Positions 4,761-5,982 of a DNA stretch of 5,982 bases are shown in pieces (positions within the stretch are counted from its first letter, which is position 1; every line of letters begins with the position of its first letter). The notes under the pieces are model-generated. The model had not been told where the DNA came from, did not search any database, and saw only the letters and a program-made list of their open reading frames with translations. This DNA comes from Candidatus Sabulitectum sp. (GTDB lineage Bacteria > Fermentibacterota > Fermentibacteria > Fermentibacterales > JCC-6), in assembly GCA_023136985.1 (NCBI GenBank), contig JAGLQD010000006.1, positions 1 to 5,982 on the forward strand, read 5' to 3'. Made by a program: the position numbers and the translations under genes.

Positions 4761-5982
4761 ATGTTTCCAGAAGAACTGAGCACAAAACCGGTTTGGAGAT
4801 TCTTCAAGGAGATCTGCAACATTCCCCACACCAGTGGAGATGAGGCCAGGATATCAGGATATTTGAAATCTTTTGCCCGGGAGAGAGCTCTTCAATACGA
4901 CCATGACGCACCTGGCAATGTTTTGATCAGGAAGCCAGGTTCCGGTCACCCGGTCTTGCTTCAGTCTCACATGGATATGGTGGGAGAAAAGATCGCAGGA
5001 AGCAATCACAATTTCCTTACAGACCCCATTGACTCAGTTCTTCAGGGGGACAGGCTTGTAGCAAACGAGACCACTCTTGGGGCAGACAACGGAATTGGTG
5101 TTGCATTGATGCTTGAACTGCTGGATGGCCATTATCCCGGCCTGCCTCCTCTGGAGTGTTTGTTCACTGTTGACGAGGAGCGGGGGTTGGTGGGGGCTCT
5201 TCAGTTTCCGCCTGGGTGGATAACTGCGAAAAAACTTATAAACCTCGATTCCGAGGAACTTGGCTGTATTACAATTGGCTGTGCCGGCGGAAAAGATGTT
5301 CGCATTACTCTGAAGGAAGTATCTCAGAAGTATTCAGGCAGCGCTGTAAAGATAATGGTTGATGATCTTAACGGGGGCCACTCCGGCATAGAGATAGGTT
5401 CCGGGAACGGAAATGCCCTGAAGCTGCTTGCCAGGGTTTGCAGACAGATGGAGGAATTACTGGACGGCAGGTTGATAAGTATAGCCGGAGGAACCAAGCA
5501 CAATGCCATACCGCGAAGTGCAGAGGCTTTTGTGGCGGTTGATGATCCTGCGGGGGCCAGAGCTCTCTGCTCCATTATCACAAAAGATCTTCTTGAGGAA
5601 TTTGCAGGAATTGAGGAGAATATTACCATTGCCTGTGAAGAGATCGAGACCGATCACTGTCTTGTAAAGGGCTCCTCTGAAAGGATCCTTGATGTTCTTC
5701 TTGCGCTTCCTCACGGTGTAAAGAAGATGAGCGGAGTGGTAAACGGGCTTGTGGAAACTTCATGCAATGTTGCAATTGCAGCTTGGAATGATGAAGAACA
5801 TGAGCTGTCTGTTCTTCTCAGCGTCAGAAGTGCGGTTGAGTCTGCAAAAGAGGCACACTGTGAGAGCATAGCAGCAGTAGGGCGGTTAGCTGGAGCGGTG
5901 GTTTCCATGGGCAACGGTTATCCGGGATGGGCGCCTGATTCCTCGTCGGAGCTTTTGAAAACAGCACAGACCGCCTATAGGA
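4761..5982 (+). CDS. pepD: Aminoacyl-histidine dipeptidase / cytosol non-specific dipeptidase (M20C), C-terminus beyond the window
   Basis: An uninterrupted frame of 407 codons of an expected 480 or so. PepD is a cytoplasmic di-zinc enzyme that splits dipeptides of broad sequence, including beta-Ala-His and Cys-Gly. Visible motifs: QSHMDMV (ligand H70, D72), TLGADNGIG (bridging D109), FTVDEERG (base E139, ligand E140), INLDSEE (ligand D163), then CAGG, LNGGHSG (H207), GGTKHNAIPRSAEA, LPHGVKKMSG with GLVETSCNVA, and YPGWAPD. The spacing of ligands equals that of characterised PepD with a ten-residue offset. The last zinc histidine, expected near residue 451, lies outside. Two minor departures are E103 where GTTLGADNG is usual (ETTLGADNG) and GNGNALKLL in place of G-R/L-GNA. 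Neither removes a ligand. It is cotranscribed with the amidotransferase-like gene upstream. Confidence 0.95.
   Translation, partial: MFPEELSTKPVWRFFKEICNIPHTSGDEARISGYLKSFARERALQYDHDAPGNVLIRKPGSGHPVLLQSHMDMVGEKIAGSNHNFLTDPIDSVLQGDRLVANETTLGADNGIGVALMLELLDGHYPGLPPLECLFTVDEERGLVGALQFPPGWITAKKLINLDSEELGCITIGCAGGKDVRITLKEVSQKYSGSAVKIMVDDLNGGHSGIEIGSGNGNALKLLARVCRQMEELLDGRLISIAGGTKHNAIPRSAEAFVAVDDPAGARALCSIITKDLLEEFAGIEENITIACEEIETDHCLVKGSSERILDVLLALPHGVKKMSGVVNGLVETSCNVAIAAWNDEEHELSVLLSVRSAVESAKEAHCESIAAVGRLAGAVVSMGNGYPGWAPDSSSELLKTAQTAYR

Noticed and set aside
5324..5914. Three minus-strand open frames of 67-101 codons.
   Set aside because: All lie opposite pepD, which keeps its family motifs throughout. 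None has a recognisable domain.

Overview
The window looks like ordinary chromosomal DNA from a heterotrophic bacterium with a Gram-negative-like gene style. Genes are tightly packed, have AGGAG-type ribosome sites, moderate base composition, and an exported protein with a classical signal peptide. The mix (peptidase T, peptidase D, a helix-turn-helix/EIIA fusion, a radical SAM/SPASM enzyme) would suit a peptide-using, possibly anaerobic lineage. Nothing here fixes the taxon; an uncultured group near the FCB superphylum is only a guess. I see no tRNA, rRNA, CRISPR array, insertion sequence or phage gene.

Left block (1-1038, minus strand): a regulator-like gene with an N-terminal helix-turn-helix and a C-terminal PTS EIIA (PtsN-type) domain is followed, 12 bases on, by the start of pyrB (aspartate carbamoyltransferase), which leaves the window at position 1. 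The two are probably co-transcribed from a promoter near 1080-1108. Middle block (1119-2924, plus strand): pepT (tripeptide aminopeptidase, complete) is divergent from the regulator. A compact divergent promoter region between them carries a 17-bp near-perfect palindrome. pepT ends in a hairpin overlapping its stop codon. A predicted promoter then leads to a small exported NTF2-like protein of unknown role.

Right block: a radical SAM/SPASM-like enzyme on the minus strand (2931-3935) converges on the exported protein. It most likely starts at a CTG codon 26 codons before the first ATG, because the only good ribosome site lies there. Across a 130-bp divergent gap, a stand-alone class I glutamine amidotransferase-like hydrolase (4066-4758) is followed two bases later by pepD (4761 to the window end, C-terminus missing).

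How the genes may work together: pepT and pepD are cytoplasmic M20 zinc peptidases that finish peptide breakdown. The pairing of a stand-alone Cys-His-Glu amidotransferase-fold hydrolase with a dipeptidase recalls two-step gamma-glutamyl peptide (glutathione) degradation in eukaryotes. This is the most interesting hypothesis in the window, but it rests on gene adjacency and family analogy only. Most of the rest is well explained by known families.
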